A stretch of 64,000 nucleotides of DNA from Alphaproteobacteria bacterium (GCA_030828505.1 JAURCJ010000001.1:186001-250000); one strand, 5' to 3'; counted from the first letter of the stretch, positions 42,267-53,727 are shown. The notes: generated by a model from the sequence alone, not told the origin. Translations and numbers: made by a program.

Positions 42267-43151
42267 TTGAGTAATAATAAAAAATTATTAAATGAGAATT
42301 ATTCAGAAGAATTTAGGCAGAATATAATCAATGCGAGAAAGAATAAGAACTTAACTATTCAAGAAGCATCTCAAATACTAAACATACCAAAAACTATTAT
42401 AGAAAAATTAGAGAATGGTGATCTTACGGAAATTAATAGTAATATATTTATTATGGGGCATATAAGAACATATTTAAATTTAATAGAAATTGACCCCAAA
42501 TTGTTATTTGATAATTATCAAATTAAAGAAGTCAATTTAAATAAAGAAATACAAAATATAATAGTTCCATATAAATTTAAATTATCTAAGAAATTTATAT
42601 TATGCATATCAATTATTTTATTTTTATTCATCATAATAATATATAGGGAATTTAATAAACTCAAAACAGAAAATATTATTATTTCAGAAGATAATGTTTT
42701 TAATAATACAGAAATCTCTAAAGATAAAGTTGATAAAAATATATCTAAAGAAAAAAAAATAGAAGATATAGATACTATTGAAAAGGAAGAAGAGACTGTT
42801 GATACAATTTATGAAAAGAAAACTATAAGCCCAACTAATATAGAGGATATAAATAATATAGAGGATATAAAAGAAATTGAAGAAATAAATTTTTTATTAA
42901 TTGAAGCCATAGAAGATAGTTGGATAGAGGTTAAAGATATAAAATCAAAAGTTATAATGAGTAAAATTGTAAAAAAAAATGAAACCATTAAGTTGCCTTA
43001 TCAAAAAGATTTAATACTAGTAACTGGTAATGCAGGTGGTATAGTAATAAAAATAAATAATAAGACTATAAATACGCTCGGAAAATCTGGAGAAGTTAAA
43101 AGAAATATTTCTTTAAATTTAGAAAATTTAATTAAATATTTAGAAGAGTAA
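42267..43151 (+). CDS. RodZ-like HTH/TM/DUF4115 protein
   Basis: N-terminal HTH ([24 protein letters not shown]), TM segment, C-terminal DSWIEVKD...[26 protein letters not shown] start. Confidence 0.85.
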   Translation: MSNNKKLLNENYSEEFRQNIINARKNKNLTIQEASQILNIPKTIIEKLENGDLTEINSNIFIMGHIRTYLNLIEIDPKLLFDNYQIKEVNLNKEIQNIIVPYKFKLSKKFILCISIILFLFIIIIYREFNKLKTENIIISEDNVFNNTEISKDKVDKNISKEKKIEDIDTIEKEEETVDTIYEKKTISPTNIEDINNIEDIKEIEEINFLLIEAIEDSWIEVKDIKSKVIMSKIVKKNETIKLPYQKDLILVTGNAGGIVIKINNKTINTLGKSGEVKRNISLNLENLIKYLEE

Positions 43152-43161
43152 AGGTATAATA

Positions 43162-44256
43162 TTGAACTTACGTCCTTATAGAATAATAAAAAGAAAAAAA
43201 ACAAAAACCATATTAGTAGGTAATGTTGCAGTTGGAGGTGACAACCCTATTAGTGTTCAATCAATGACTAATACTCTAACCACAGATGTAAAAAAAACGA
43301 TTAATCAAATAAATCAGATAACTGAAGCAGGTGCTGACCTAGTGAGAGTTTCTTGCCCTGATCAAGAATCTACAATCGCCCTAAAAACTATTACAAAAAA
43401 TGTGAATGTTCCTATCATTGCCGATATACATTTTCATTATAAAAGAGCAATAGAAGCAGCAGAATCTGGCGCGGCATGTCTTAGAATAAATCCTGGAAAT
43501 ATTGGGTCTGGAGAAAGAATAAAATCCGTCATTCAAGCTGCAAAAGATCATAACTGTTCTATTAGAATAGGTGTTAATGCAGGCTCATTAGAAAAAAATA
43601 TTTTAGAAAAATATAAGTCTCCATGCCCTGAAGCTTTAATAGAAAGTGCTCTGGCTAATATTAAGATACTAGAAGATGGTGATTTTACCAATTTTAAAAT
43701 AAGTGTTAAAGCCTCAGATATATTTCTGGCAGTAGCTTCTTATGAAAAACTATCTGAAATAACTGATTATCCACTTCATATTGGAATTACTGAGGCAGGA
43801 AGCCTAAACTATGGAACTGTTCAATCAGCAATAGGATTAGGTAAACTATTATGGTCGGGAATTGGAGATACAATTCGCGTCTCTCTTTCTGCAGATCCTG
43901 TGGAAGAAGTAAAAGCAGCTTTTCAAATTCTTAAATCCTTAGGTATAAGAAATAAAGGAGTAACAATTATATCTTGTCCTTCTTGTGCAAGACAAAATTT
44001 TGATGTTATTGAGACCGTAAAAATTATTGAAGAAAAGCTATCACATATAAAAGAAACTATTTCTTTATCTATCATAGGGTGTGTTGTAAATGGTCCTGGA
44101 GAAGCAAAAGAGACTAATATTGGTGTGACAGGCGGAGGAAAAAAATTTCATCAAATATATATAGATGGAAATATTAGTCATAGAATGGAACAAAAAGATT
44201 TTATTAAGCATATCACTAATTTAGTGGAAGAGTATGCAGAAAGAATAAGAATATAG
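43162..44256 (+). CDS. ispG: 4-hydroxy-3-methylbut-2-enyl diphosphate synthase
   Basis: [54 protein letters not shown] start. Confidence 0.98.
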   Translation: MNLRPYRIIKRKKTKTILVGNVAVGGDNPISVQSMTNTLTTDVKKTINQINQITEAGADLVRVSCPDQESTIALKTITKNVNVPIIADIHFHYKRAIEAAESGAACLRINPGNIGSGERIKSVIQAAKDHNCSIRIGVNAGSLEKNILEKYKSPCPEALIESALANIKILEDGDFTNFKISVKASDIFLAVASYEKLSEITDYPLHIGITEAGSLNYGTVQSAIGLGKLLWSGIGDTIRVSLSADPVEEVKAAFQILKSLGIRNKGVTIISCPSCARQNFDVIETVKIIEEKLSHIKETISLSIIGCVVNGPGEAKETNIGVTGGGKKFHQIYIDGNISHRMEQKDFIKHITNLVEEYAERIRI

Positions 44257-45507
44257 ATGAATACTAAATTGCAATCAGTAAGAGGCACTCATGATCACCT
44301 TCATAAAGATATGTATGAATATAACTATATAGTAAATAAAGTATGTTCTATATCTGCTAATTACGGTTTTAAGCAAATGTCTACACCAATTTTCGAGTTT
44401 TCTAATGTTTTTAAAAGAACTTTAGGAGAAAGTTCAGATATAGTTACAAAAGAAATGTATACTTTTAAAGATAAAGGTGAAGAAGAAATCACATTAAGGC
44501 CTGAAGGAACGGCAGGAATTGTAAGAGCTATAATATCCAATGGTCTTGCACAAGAAATGCCATTTAAAGCTTTTTATCATGGCCCAATGTTTAGATATGA
44601 AAGACCTCAAAAAGGAAGATTAAGACAATTTCATCAAGTAGGGGTAGAATTACTTGGAGTTAAAAAAGAACAAGCAGATATTGAAGTTATAGCATGTGCT
44701 AAACAAGTTCTTGATGAATTAAATATCGAAAAATTCAGTAAACTTAATATTAATAGTCTTGGTAGTATTGATGATCGCCAAAAATATGTAAAAGCGCTAG
44801 TTAATTACCTATCAAGTTATAAAAACAAATTATCTAAAGATAGCTTAATGAGATTAAATAAAAACCCTTTAAGAATTTTAGACTCTAAATCTGAAGATGA
44901 CATTTCTATCATTAAAAACGCTCCCAAACTTAGTGAATATCTTAATAGTTTTTCACATGAAAATTTTAAAAATATTTTAGAGGGATTAGAAAATTTAAAT
45001 ATTAAATATATAATAAACGAAAACCTTGTAAGAGGTTTAGATTATTATAACGATACGACATTTGAATTTATAACAGATAAATTAGGTTCACAAAGTGCAA
45101 TAATTGCAGGTGGACGATATGATAGTCTAATGAAACAAATGGGTGGCGCAGATATCCCAGGAATTGGCTGGGCAGGAGGTATTGAAAGACTTATTCTTTT
45201 ATCCACAATAAATGAAATTAAAAGAAAACATATTTCTATAATACCAGTTGGTGAAGAAAATAATAATATATGTATTGATTTAGCCCATAAACTTAGGAAT
45301 AAAAACATATTTTCAGAAATGAGTTATTCCGGTAATTTGAAGAAAAGGCTAAAAAATGCTAATAAATTATCTTCTAACTTTGCAATCATTATAGGTACAG
45401 AAGAAGTTAGAAATAATTATGGATTAGTTCGTAATCTTGAAACAGGTAAACAAAAAAAAATAAAACTAGCAGAAATTATAGAATATATAGAGAAAATATT
45501 ACTTTAA
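44257..45507 (+). CDS. hisS: Histidyl-tRNA synthetase
   Basis: VRGTHDHL; TLRPEGTAGIVRAI; RYERPQKGRLRQFHQVGVELLG; GGRYDSL. Confidence 0.97.
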   Translation: MNTKLQSVRGTHDHLHKDMYEYNYIVNKVCSISANYGFKQMSTPIFEFSNVFKRTLGESSDIVTKEMYTFKDKGEEEITLRPEGTAGIVRAIISNGLAQEMPFKAFYHGPMFRYERPQKGRLRQFHQVGVELLGVKKEQADIEVIACAKQVLDELNIEKFSKLNINSLGSIDDRQKYVKALVNYLSSYKNKLSKDSLMRLNKNPLRILDSKSEDDISIIKNAPKLSEYLNSFSHENFKNILEGLENLNIKYIINENLVRGLDYYNDTTFEFITDKLGSQSAIIAGGRYDSLMKQMGGADIPGIGWAGGIERLILLSTINEIKRKHISIIPVGEENNNICIDLAHKLRNKNIFSEMSYSGNLKKRLKNANKLSSNFAIIIGTEEVRNNYGLVRNLETGKQKKIKLAEIIEYIEKILL

Positions 45508-45508
45508 T

Positions 45509-46597
45509 ATGATACCAGTTCTAAAAAATAGGCTTGAAGAAATTATAAATAAATTTTCTGAAATAGAAGCACAATTATCTGACAATGAAATAGATATTAA
45601 TATAAGAATGAATTTGTCTAAAGAACATGCAGAATTATCTCCAATAGTATCTGCTATCAACGATTTAAAAAACTGCCAAAAAGAAATAGATGGAGCACAA
45701 GAAATACTGGATGATAAAGAAACTGACCAGTTACTAAGAGATGAAGCCTTAACTGAGATTAATCACTTAAAAAAAGACTTAGAGCACCTAAGTGAAAAAA
45801 CTCAAAAATTACTTATTCCAAAAGATCCAGATGACAATAGAAATGCAATACTTGAGATTAGAGCTGGTACAGGTGGGGATGAAGCAGCACTATTTGGGAG
45901 CAACTTATTAAAAATGTACACTAGATATTCTGAAATTCAAAAATGGAATATAGAAATATTATCTTTATCTGAAAATGATATAGGTGGCTGCAAGGAAGCA
46001 TCTATAAAAATTTCGGGAAATAATGTATTTGGTAGATTAAAATTCGAGAGTGGAGTTCATAGAGTTCAAAGAATTCCTCTAACAGAAACACAAGGTAGAA
46101 TCCACACCTCTGCTGCTACAGTTGCAATACTTCCCGTAGCAGAAGAAGTAGATATAGATATTAATACAAGTGATTTACGGATTGATACATATAGAGCTCA
46201 GGGTGCTGGTGGACAGCATGTTAATAAAACTGAAAGTGCCGTAAGAATAACACATATTCCAACAGGAACAGTTACACAATGTCAAGATGGTAAATCTCAA
46301 CATAAAAATAAGGCAAAAGCTTTAGAAATGCTTAGAGCAAAACTTTATACAAATGAGAAAGAAATAAGAGATTCCGAGAGGAGCGAAAAAAGAAAGTTAT
46401 TGGTTGGATCAGGTGATAGATCTGAAAGAATAAGAACCTATAATTATCCACAAGACCGAATAACTGACCATAGAATTCAATTATCTTTAAATAGAATTGA
46501 TGAAGTACTTTCTGGAACTCGTCTAAATGAAATAATAGATGTATTATTAGCACAAGAGGAAAGCGATAGACTGTCTCAGCTTTCTGATAGTAATTAA
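45509..46597 (+). CDS. prfA: Peptide chain release factor 1
   Basis: EIRAGTGGDEAALFG; GAGGQHVNKTESAVRITHIPTG; RSEKRKLLVGSGDRSERIRTYNYPQ. Confidence 0.98.
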   Translation: MIPVLKNRLEEIINKFSEIEAQLSDNEIDINIRMNLSKEHAELSPIVSAINDLKNCQKEIDGAQEILDDKETDQLLRDEALTEINHLKKDLEHLSEKTQKLLIPKDPDDNRNAILEIRAGTGGDEAALFGSNLLKMYTRYSEIQKWNIEILSLSENDIGGCKEASIKISGNNVFGRLKFESGVHRVQRIPLTETQGRIHTSAATVAILPVAEEVDIDINTSDLRIDTYRAQGAGGQHVNKTESAVRITHIPTGTVTQCQDGKSQHKNKAKALEMLRAKLYTNEKEIRDSERSEKRKLLVGSGDRSERIRTYNYPQDRITDHRIQLSLNRIDEVLSGTRLNEIIDVLLAQEESDRLSQLSDSN

Positions 46598-46604
46598 AAA
46601 AATA

Positions 46605-47453
46605 ATGAAATTATCTAATATTTTATTAAAAGCACAGAAAATTTTAAAAAAAAATAATATTGAAGACCCTTTAAGGGAATCTAAGTTACTAATTTGCCAT
46701 GTCTTATGTTCTGGTTTAGAAGTATTTTTATTAGAATCTGAAAAAAATATTTCTCTAAAACAAAAAATAAATATTTTTAAGCTAATAATGAGAAGAGCAA
46801 AAGGTGAACCTTTTGCATATATTGTGAAATCTGTTAATTTTTATAAAAATAAATTTTATGTGAATAAACATGTCTTAATTCCTAGGCCTGAGACAGAAGA
46901 ACTTGTTGAAGAAGTATTAAAATATATTCCAGATAAAAATAAAAAATTACGCATATTGGATATAGGTGTTGGTTCAGGAGTAATACTAGCAAGTTTATTA
47001 AAAGAGTTACCAAATTCATATGGAGTTGGAACAGATATAAGTATAGACGCCTTAAAAGTTGCTAATATAAATTTGAATAAATTAAATATTACTCATAGAA
47101 ATAAATTAATAAATTGTAATTGGGCAGAAGGCATAAAGAATAATATATTTGATGTTGTAACATGCAATCCTCCATATATAGCAAATGAACATATTAAAAA
47201 CTTGCACAATCATGTAAAAAAATATGAACCTCTTCTAGCGTTAAAAGGAGGGAAATATGGATTAGATTCATTTAAAAGTTTTTTACCATTAGCAAGAAGC
47301 GTAATGCAAAAAAATGCTTTATTAGCTCTGGAGATTGGATTCGACCAATCAGAAAAGTTAAAATACCTTTTATGTATAAATAATTTTGAATTAAAAAGTA
47401 TCATAAAAGATTTATCTGGAAATAAAAGAATAATTATTGCGACTGCATTTTAA
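46605..47453 (+). CDS. prmC: Release factor glutamine methyltransferase
   Basis: KGEPFAYIVKSVNFYKNKFYVNKHVLIPRPETEELVE; CNPPYIA; downstream of prfA. Confidence 0.97.
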   Translation: MKLSNILLKAQKILKKNNIEDPLRESKLLICHVLCSGLEVFLLESEKNISLKQKINIFKLIMRRAKGEPFAYIVKSVNFYKNKFYVNKHVLIPRPETEELVEEVLKYIPDKNKKLRILDIGVGSGVILASLLKELPNSYGVGTDISIDALKVANINLNKLNITHRNKLINCNWAEGIKNNIFDVVTCNPPYIANEHIKNLHNHVKKYEPLLALKGGKYGLDSFKSFLPLARSVMQKNALLALEIGFDQSEKLKYLLCINNFELKSIIKDLSGNKRIIIATAF

Positions 47454-47624
47454 ATAAAAAAACACTTGGCAAATATATATATATATATAGAATATAGACT
47501 TCTAAGAATTGATAATTAAATTAATAAAATCTTTTTAGAAATAATCCCTTAAATTTTAAACAGAAAAAAATTTTAAGTCTGTTTATTAATTTTAGTAAAC
47601 CAATTTGTAAAGAAGGAAAATAAT

Positions 47625-48053
47625 ATGAGAGTATCAAATACTCCCAAAAGACATAGGAGTAGAAATAATAATTCTAGAAGAAATAATGGTTCTCAAAAAA
47701 TGAACCCCTATGAGAATAATAAGGAAAATAAAATAAAAGGTAACGCTATACAAGTTCAAGAAAAATATCAGTCACTAGCCAGAGATGCTATTACCGCAGG
47801 AGATATAATTAAAGCCGAATATTATTTTCAGCATGCAGAACATTATCATAGAGTACATAAACTATCTCAAAATCATCAAATAGAAAAAAAGCAAAAAAAT
47901 GTCGTAAATATACACAAAGATCAAATTGAAGATGATAAAGATAAAATTAAACTAGATGAAAAAAATGCAATAAAAAATCAAGAAGATGCATCATCTAAAA
48001 GTAATCCTAATGAATCTAAAAATGATTCTGCAGATGTTACTAAAAATAAATAA
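47625..48053 (+). CDS. DUF4167 domain protein
   Basis: QVQEKYQSLARDAITAGDIIKAEYYFQHAEHYHRV motif; Asn/Arg-rich N-terminus. Confidence 0.93.
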   Translation: MRVSNTPKRHRSRNNNSRRNNGSQKMNPYENNKENKIKGNAIQVQEKYQSLARDAITAGDIIKAEYYFQHAEHYHRVHKLSQNHQIEKKQKNVVNIHKDQIEDDKDKIKLDEKNAIKNQEDASSKSNPNESKNDSADVTKNK

Positions 48054-48062
48054 ATTTATATA

Positions 48063-50627
48063 CTATAAACTGTCCCAAATATTATCTAATTTATTTCTTT
48101 CAATGATAAAAGAATCATAATCTTTATTATCTAATTTTAGCTCCTTAGGCATTCTTACTTTTAGCGGATTAACCTGTTTATTTCTAAATATTATTTCATA
48201 ATGCAAATGAGGACCTGTAGACCTTCCAGTAGTTCCAACATACCCTATTATATCTCCTTGCTTAACTCTTTGCCCTTGTCGTATGTCTTTTGCAAAACGA
48301 GCTAAATGCGCATATGCAGTTTTATAATCTGAATTATGTCTAATACGGATATATTCGCCATAGCCACCGTTCCTCTTAGCATACTCAACTACTCCGTCAC
48401 CAGCTGCAAATACAGGAGTATTTCTAGGAGCAGCAAAATCTACACCCTTATGCATTTTTGTATAGCCAAGTATGGGATGTTTACGTTTACCAAATACTGA
48501 TGATATCCTAGCCCCGTCTAAAGGAGTTCTCATAAGAGCCTTTCTCGCGCTATTAGCCTCAGAGTCAAAATAATCAAAATAGTCCTTTTCATACTCATAT
48601 CTGTACAGGGGAAGTCTTTCTCCCCCTAATACTAAAACTGATCTTAAAACAGGGCCACTTCTTACTACTTCTCCAGATTTATTATTATGGATTTGATATA
48701 AAATCTCGAAAGCATCTCCTGATTTTATTTCTCTTTGAAAATCAACATCAAATGAATATATTTTCACTACTTCCATAAGAACAGATATAGGAAGCCCTGC
48801 TTTTTTTGCAGATATATATAAACTATTATTAATCTCACCTGATACTTTATGAAAAGTTACTATCACTGGTTCTTTATATTTATTTAAAATATAATTATTA
48901 TCGATCTTAAAAACTTCTAAAGACCTTACTTTATCTATATGTAAAGTAATACCCTCAACTAATTTAGAGTTTTCTTTATTTAAATAAAGTTTCATTTTAT
49001 TTCCAACTTTTATTTTTCTAGGATTAAACTCATTTTTTAATTTATTTATAAAACCAAAATTATCTCGCTCTGAAACATTAATACTTGAAAATGCATGAGA
49101 TAAAGTGTCTCCTTTTTTGAAAGTAAATATTTTAACATTATGTTTAAATGGTTTTACTAAACTGGAATTTTTCCACTCAGGTACAACTTTAACAATTCTC
49201 TTTCTTTGACTTAGGTTAGGCTTTACTAATTTAGCCAATTCAATTTTAGCTTCTGTAATATTAGACCGTTTAACATTATAAATATTCTTATCTAGAATAA
49301 CTAAATATCCATCATTTCTTTTTTTAGAAATAAAAAAACCTCGCATAGGTTTTGGTGCCTTATCCAATGCTACTATTAAAGAACTACCAGACCTTACTTG
49401 GTTCGGATTCATTTTTTTTGATAGAGAGTCAAGAGCCTTTATTATAGTCGATTTTTTTTCTCCTAAAGCTAATAACCTAGATATAAGAGTATCTCCTTTA
49501 ATAATTTTACCTTCAATTAAATTAGTTTTAAAATATAAATCATCTGTTTTTATTTCTTCTTCAAATTCTATATTTTTGTCTTTTATAATACTTTCATTAT
49601 CATTTCTTGCCTCAATTATTTTAGTGATTTTTAAACTAGAAATTATGGCTCTAGCTTTATTTGAGGTTAATTTTTGAGCTAAAAAATCACCATTTTGTAA
49701 TTTTTGAACTAAAACCATAGCATTATTGTCTATAGTGATAGAAAATGCTTTTACACTTTTATTTTTAGGAAATATTACTTCCGCATTATTACTGATTTTT
49801 TGAGGATCATAAACAGTTGAAAACGCATCCAGCGCTTCTCTGGCTTCTTTTTTAGTCCAATCAAATTCTCTTAATTGGCCTAAAATTATATCTTCACTAA
49901 ATTTTAAATTATTTTTTACTTCCTCCTCTTTAGTATTTATATTTATTATCTGTTGTGAGTTATCATTTATTCTAAAAACTCCAAAGCTATCTTTTTTTAT
50001 TACTATCGTTTTAGCGCTCATAGTTAAAATAATTTTATTTAAAAATACTCCTTCAGAATTAGCTATATAGTATAATTTAATAACATCATTAGGCTTTAAT
50101 TTACGTAAATCTAATTCCTCTGATACTAACTGAATTATATTCTGAATTTCATTAATATTAACTGCAGCATTTGATAGTAATTTAGTTAAATTATCTCCCT
50201 TTCTTACAATTATTTTATTAATACCAGGCTTAGGAATAAAGTTTTTTACGTTAAGTATTGCTCTTACTCTATCATTTAATAAACTATCACTAATTTTTGA
50301 AGAAATTATTTTATCATCTTTCCTCCAAGTTAGTACTGTTGTGTTTTTTTTTAAAGGTACAGATACAGCTATCAATGAATTAGAATTATTTAAAAAATAA
50401 AACTTTACTTTTTGACCTGTTGGTATTCTTTTTAAATCTAATTTTCTTTGTAATGAACCAATAAATAAATTCGAGTCAGTTTTATTTATTTTCATTTCTG
50501 AAAAAACTTTATAAAAGGTATCACCCTTTTTAAGTTTAATAGTTATAATATTCAAACTTTCTTCTGCAAAAGATGTGCCAAAAGTAAATAAAAATATAAA
50601 AAAAATGATATTGATAAGTTTAACCAA
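48063..50627 (-). CDS. M23 family metallopeptidase with repeated KGDT (LysM/OapA-like) modules
   Basis: SVFGKRKHPILGYTKMHKGVDFAAPRNTPVFAAGDGVVEYA...STGPHLHYEI catalytic motifs; signal peptide; several KGDxL/F modules. Confidence 0.93.
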   Translation of the reverse strand: MVKLINIIFFIFLFTFGTSFAEESLNIITIKLKKGDTFYKVFSEMKINKTDSNLFIGSLQRKLDLKRIPTGQKVKFYFLNNSNSLIAVSVPLKKNTTVLTWRKDDKIISSKISDSLLNDRVRAILNVKNFIPKPGINKIIVRKGDNLTKLLSNAAVNINEIQNIIQLVSEELDLRKLKPNDVIKLYYIANSEGVFLNKIILTMSAKTIVIKKDSFGVFRINDNSQQIININTKEEEVKNNLKFSEDIILGQLREFDWTKKEAREALDAFSTVYDPQKISNNAEVIFPKNKSVKAFSITIDNNAMVLVQKLQNGDFLAQKLTSNKARAIISSLKITKIIEARNDNESIIKDKNIEFEEEIKTDDLYFKTNLIEGKIIKGDTLISRLLALGEKKSTIIKALDSLSKKMNPNQVRSGSSLIVALDKAPKPMRGFFISKKRNDGYLVILDKNIYNVKRSNITEAKIELAKLVKPNLSQRKRIVKVVPEWKNSSLVKPFKHNVKIFTFKKGDTLSHAFSSINVSERDNFGFINKLKNEFNPRKIKVGNKMKLYLNKENSKLVEGITLHIDKVRSLEVFKIDNNYILNKYKEPVIVTFHKVSGEINNSLYISAKKAGLPISVLMEVVKIYSFDVDFQREIKSGDAFEILYQIHNNKSGEVVRSGPVLRSVLVLGGERLPLYRYEYEKDYFDYFDSEANSARKALMRTPLDGARISSVFGKRKHPILGYTKMHKGVDFAAPRNTPVFAAGDGVVEYAKRNGGYGEYIRIRHNSDYKTAYAHLARFAKDIRQGQRVKQGDIIGYVGTTGRSTGPHLHYEIIFRNKQVNPLKVRMPKELKLDNKDYDSFIIERNKLDNIWDSL

Positions 50628-50694
50628 AAATATTTCCTAGGTCCATTTATTAATATTATGTAAATATCTACATCATTTAGTTAGCTATTAAAAC

Positions 50695-51666
50695 CTATAT
50701 TAATTTATTTGTAAGGTCCTTTATAGCTTTCACGAGCTGCTCTCTCATTGGGTTAGAATTTGCAGAATGTGCTCCTTCATCTACAATAATTAAATTACAA
50801 GTTTTCCATTTGATTGCGACTTCATAAGCGTTAGTAACAGGACATAGCAGATCATACCTACCTTGCACTATACTACCAAGAATTCCATTCAATTTATGAG
50901 CGTTTTTGATTAACTCATCTTTTTCTAAAAAAAAATTATTTTTTATATAATGCCACTCAAAAAATGGTGTATTTGGATCAGAAGTTGAATTAAAGAATAC
51001 TTTATCCTTAAATGATGAAGGGAAAATAAGATCACTACTTATTTGTGACAAAATAGATTCATAATAAGACCAAGCTAATGCTGCTGAATTAGATATATTT
51101 TTGTCTACAGACTCTAAACGCTTACCATATGCCTTAATTGGAGATTTTCTCTCTTCAACATCTAACAACCCTACCCACTTATTCCATAATTCAGGCCTGA
51201 AAGTCTTTGCAGCTTTTTCAAATGCCCAACTAACATTACTATCTGTCCCTAAAAAGACTGACCTTAATACAAGCCCTTCTACATATTCATTAAATTTTTC
51301 ACAATAAGCTAATCCTAGAGTAGATCCCCAACTACCTCCAACTATAGACCATTTTTTAATATTAAATTTTTTTCTTATGAATTCTATATCCGCTATTAAG
51401 CTTTGCGTGGTATTTTTGTATAAAGACCTTTTAGGTATAGATTTGCCTGCACCTCTTTGATCAAATAATATAACATTAGAATTTTCTAAATTAAATAATG
51501 ATCGATGATTATTTTGGCAACCACTGCCTGGTCCACCATGTAGAAAAATGAAAGGCACCCCTTTAGGGTTTCCTATTTTTTCAACATATACTTTATGACC
51601 ATCTCCTACTTCAAGAAAACATTTTTCATAGGGTTGTGGAAAATCTTTATTTTGTATCATAGACAT
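50695..51666 (-). CDS. pip: Prolyl aminopeptidase (proline iminopeptidase)
   Basis: PKGVPFIFLHGGPGSGCQNNHRSLF; DQRGAGKSIP; GGSWGSTLGLAYCEKF; start set at ATG 51666 (AAGGAAG upstream) not 51822. Confidence 0.93.
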   Translation of the reverse strand: MSMIQNKDFPQPYEKCFLEVGDGHKVYVEKIGNPKGVPFIFLHGGPGSGCQNNHRSLFNLENSNVILFDQRGAGKSIPKRSLYKNTTQSLIADIEFIRKKFNIKKWSIVGGSWGSTLGLAYCEKFNEYVEGLVLRSVFLGTDSNVSWAFEKAAKTFRPELWNKWVGLLDVEERKSPIKAYGKRLESVDKNISNSAALAWSYYESILSQISSDLIFPSSFKDKVFFNSTSDPNTPFFEWHYIKNNFFLEKDELIKNAHKLNGILGSIVQGRYDLLCPVTNAYEVAIKWKTCNLIIVDEGAHSANSNPMREQLVKAIKDLTNKLI

Positions 51667-51777
51667 TTTATACTTCCTTACTTGCATAAATATCAAAGTT
51701 CTAGTAAATAGTAATCTGTTTTTACACTTATTTAAATATGATAATAAGTAATATATAGAAATTAGGATAATTATATT

Positions 51778-51999
51778 ATGAAAAAAGATATACATCCAGA
51801 TTACCATGAAATAACAGTTCAAATGACTGATGGTACTGAATTTAAAACACGCTCTACTTATGGTAAGGCTGGAGATAAATTAAAACTTGATATAGATTCA
51901 AAATCTCATCCTGCGTGGACAGGTGGACCTGCTGTAGTCAGGGATGATGTTGGGCAAGTTGCTAAATTTAATAAAAGGTTTGCAGGCTTAAAAATTTAG
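51778..51999 (+). CDS. rpmE: 50S ribosomal protein L31 (zinc-independent type, no cysteines)
   Basis: [29 protein letters not shown]...HPAWTGG. Confidence 0.97.
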   Translation: MKKDIHPDYHEITVQMTDGTEFKTRSTYGKAGDKLKLDIDSKSHPAWTGGPAVVRDDVGQVAKFNKRFAGLKI

Positions 52000-52448
52000 T
52001 TTTTATTTAATAATTTTTCACAAGCTTTATATATATTTTTAGGAATAGGTTCAATTTTCTTCTGATTAAATCTATTTACATAAACATGAACAAAAAAACC
52101 TACTGCACAAGGATCTTCCTCATCCTCTTTAAATATTCCTATTTCATATCTAATACTTGAATTTCCTAATTTTTTAATATTTATTCCTACATTTACCTTT
52201 TCTGGGTATTTTATTGATTTATAATATCTACATCTCGTTTCTGGAGTCACGCCAATAGAATCAGATTGTAGAGGATCAAAATTAGCATATTGAATTAAAA
52301 AGTAATTAACAGCAGTATCAAACATTGAATAATAAATATTATTATTTACATGACCATATATATCGTTATCACTCCACCTAGTATTATAATCATACCACCA
52401 TATATAATCTTTTCTTTCTGGCTGCATTGGAGGCCAAATATCTGACAT
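51996..52448 (-). CDS. Acyl-CoA thioesterase (4HBT family)
   Basis: [31 protein letters not shown]. Confidence 0.92.
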   Translation of the reverse strand: MSDIWPPMQPERKDYIWWYDYNTRWSDNDIYGHVNNNIYYSMFDTAVNYFLIQYANFDPLQSDSIGVTPETRCRYYKSIKYPEKVNVGINIKKLGNSSIRYEIGIFKEDEEDPCAVGFFVHVYVNRFNQKKIEPIPKNIYKACEKLLNKN

Positions 52449-52463
52449 TTTAAATTACCTTTA

Positions 52464-52649
52464 CTATTTTTTGAAATATTCTTTTGCTAATTCCAAAGCT
52501 TTGGATTTATCATGTATAACATTTTCAACTCTAGTTATTTCCTGTTTTAAGATTTTAATATAATTTAATAATTCATCTACAGATAAGTCATCCAAATTAG
52601 ACCCTATTTCTTGAGCTTTTTTGGGTTCTATGATATCTTCATCATCCAT
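52464..52649 (-). CDS. DUF1192 family small protein
   Basis: MDDEDIIEPKKAQEIGSNLDDLSVDELLNYIKILKQEITRVE; typical length and motif. Confidence 0.9.
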   Translation of the reverse strand: MDDEDIIEPKKAQEIGSNLDDLSVDELLNYIKILKQEITRVENVIHDKSKALELAKEYFKK

Positions 52650-52731
52650 TATTTACACCTTTAGAATATATTTACTTCATATTTTATACAATGTTTATTA
52701 TAAATCTATTAATAAAAAAGGATTTAATATT

Positions 52732-53727
52732 ATGAATATACCTAAAGAAATTGATGTTGTGGAAATTGTTGAATTTGGAGGGCCTGAAAAACTAATAATA
52801 AATAAAAGAACTGCACCTAAAATTAACAGTAATGAATTATTAATTAAAGTAAAAGCAGCAGGAGTAAATCGTCCTGATATTATGCAAAGACAAGGACTAT
52901 ATCCACCTCCACCTGGTGCAAGCGATATTCCGGGCCTTGAAGTAGCTGGAGAAGTAGTTGCCATAAACTCAAATGAAAGTGATTTTAAAATTGGAGATAA
53001 AGTATGTGCATTGGTATCTGGAGGAGGTTATTCTTCTTATTGCGTTGCTCCGATCAAGCAAACATTACCTATCCCTAAAGGTTTATCCTTCATTGAAGCA
53101 GCTGCTATACCAGAAACTTTCTTTACTGTATGGGCAAATATATTCGATAAAGGGCAATTAAAAAAGAATGACAAAATTTTGATTCATGGTGGAGCAAGTG
53201 GAATTGGCACTACAGCGATACAATTAGCTAAAAGCTTTGGAGCTAAAGTATTTACTACAGTTGGTACTGATAAAAAATGTACCATAATGAAAAAGCTTGG
53301 TGCAGAGTTAGCCATTAACTATAATGATCATGATTTTGAAAAAATAATAAATGAATATACTAATAATGAAGGCGTAAACATTATATTAGATATAATTGGC
53401 GCAAATTATTTTAATAAAAATTTAAATATATTGTCAAAAAATGGAAAACTGCTAATTATAGCTTTTCAAGGAGGATATGAAAATAAATTAAACTTACTAC
53501 CAATTTTAACAAAATGGTTAACTATTACTGGTTCTACTTTAAGACCTCGTTCAATTGAAGAAAAAGGATTAATTGCAAAAAATTTATATAAAAAAGTATG
53601 GCCATTAATAGAAAAAAAAGTGGTATTACCTCAGATTTATGGTACTTACAACTTAAAAGATGCTAACAAAGCTCATACTTTAGTAGAATCTAGTCAACAT
53701 ATAGGAAAAATTATACTAACTATCTAA
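52732..53727 (+). CDS. NAD(P)H quinone oxidoreductase, PIG3 family
   Basis: GVNRPDIMQRQGLYPPPPGASDIPGLEVAGEVVA; IHGGASGIGTTAIQLAKSFG; start set at ATG 52732 instead of 52621. Confidence 0.93.
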   Translation: MNIPKEIDVVEIVEFGGPEKLIINKRTAPKINSNELLIKVKAAGVNRPDIMQRQGLYPPPPGASDIPGLEVAGEVVAINSNESDFKIGDKVCALVSGGGYSSYCVAPIKQTLPIPKGLSFIEAAAIPETFFTVWANIFDKGQLKKNDKILIHGGASGIGTTAIQLAKSFGAKVFTTVGTDKKCTIMKKLGAELAINYNDHDFEKIINEYTNNEGVNIILDIIGANYFNKNLNILSKNGKLLIIAFQGGYENKLNLLPILTKWLTITGSTLRPRSIEEKGLIAKNLYKKVWPLIEKKVVLPQIYGTYNLKDANKAHTLVESSQHIGKIILTI

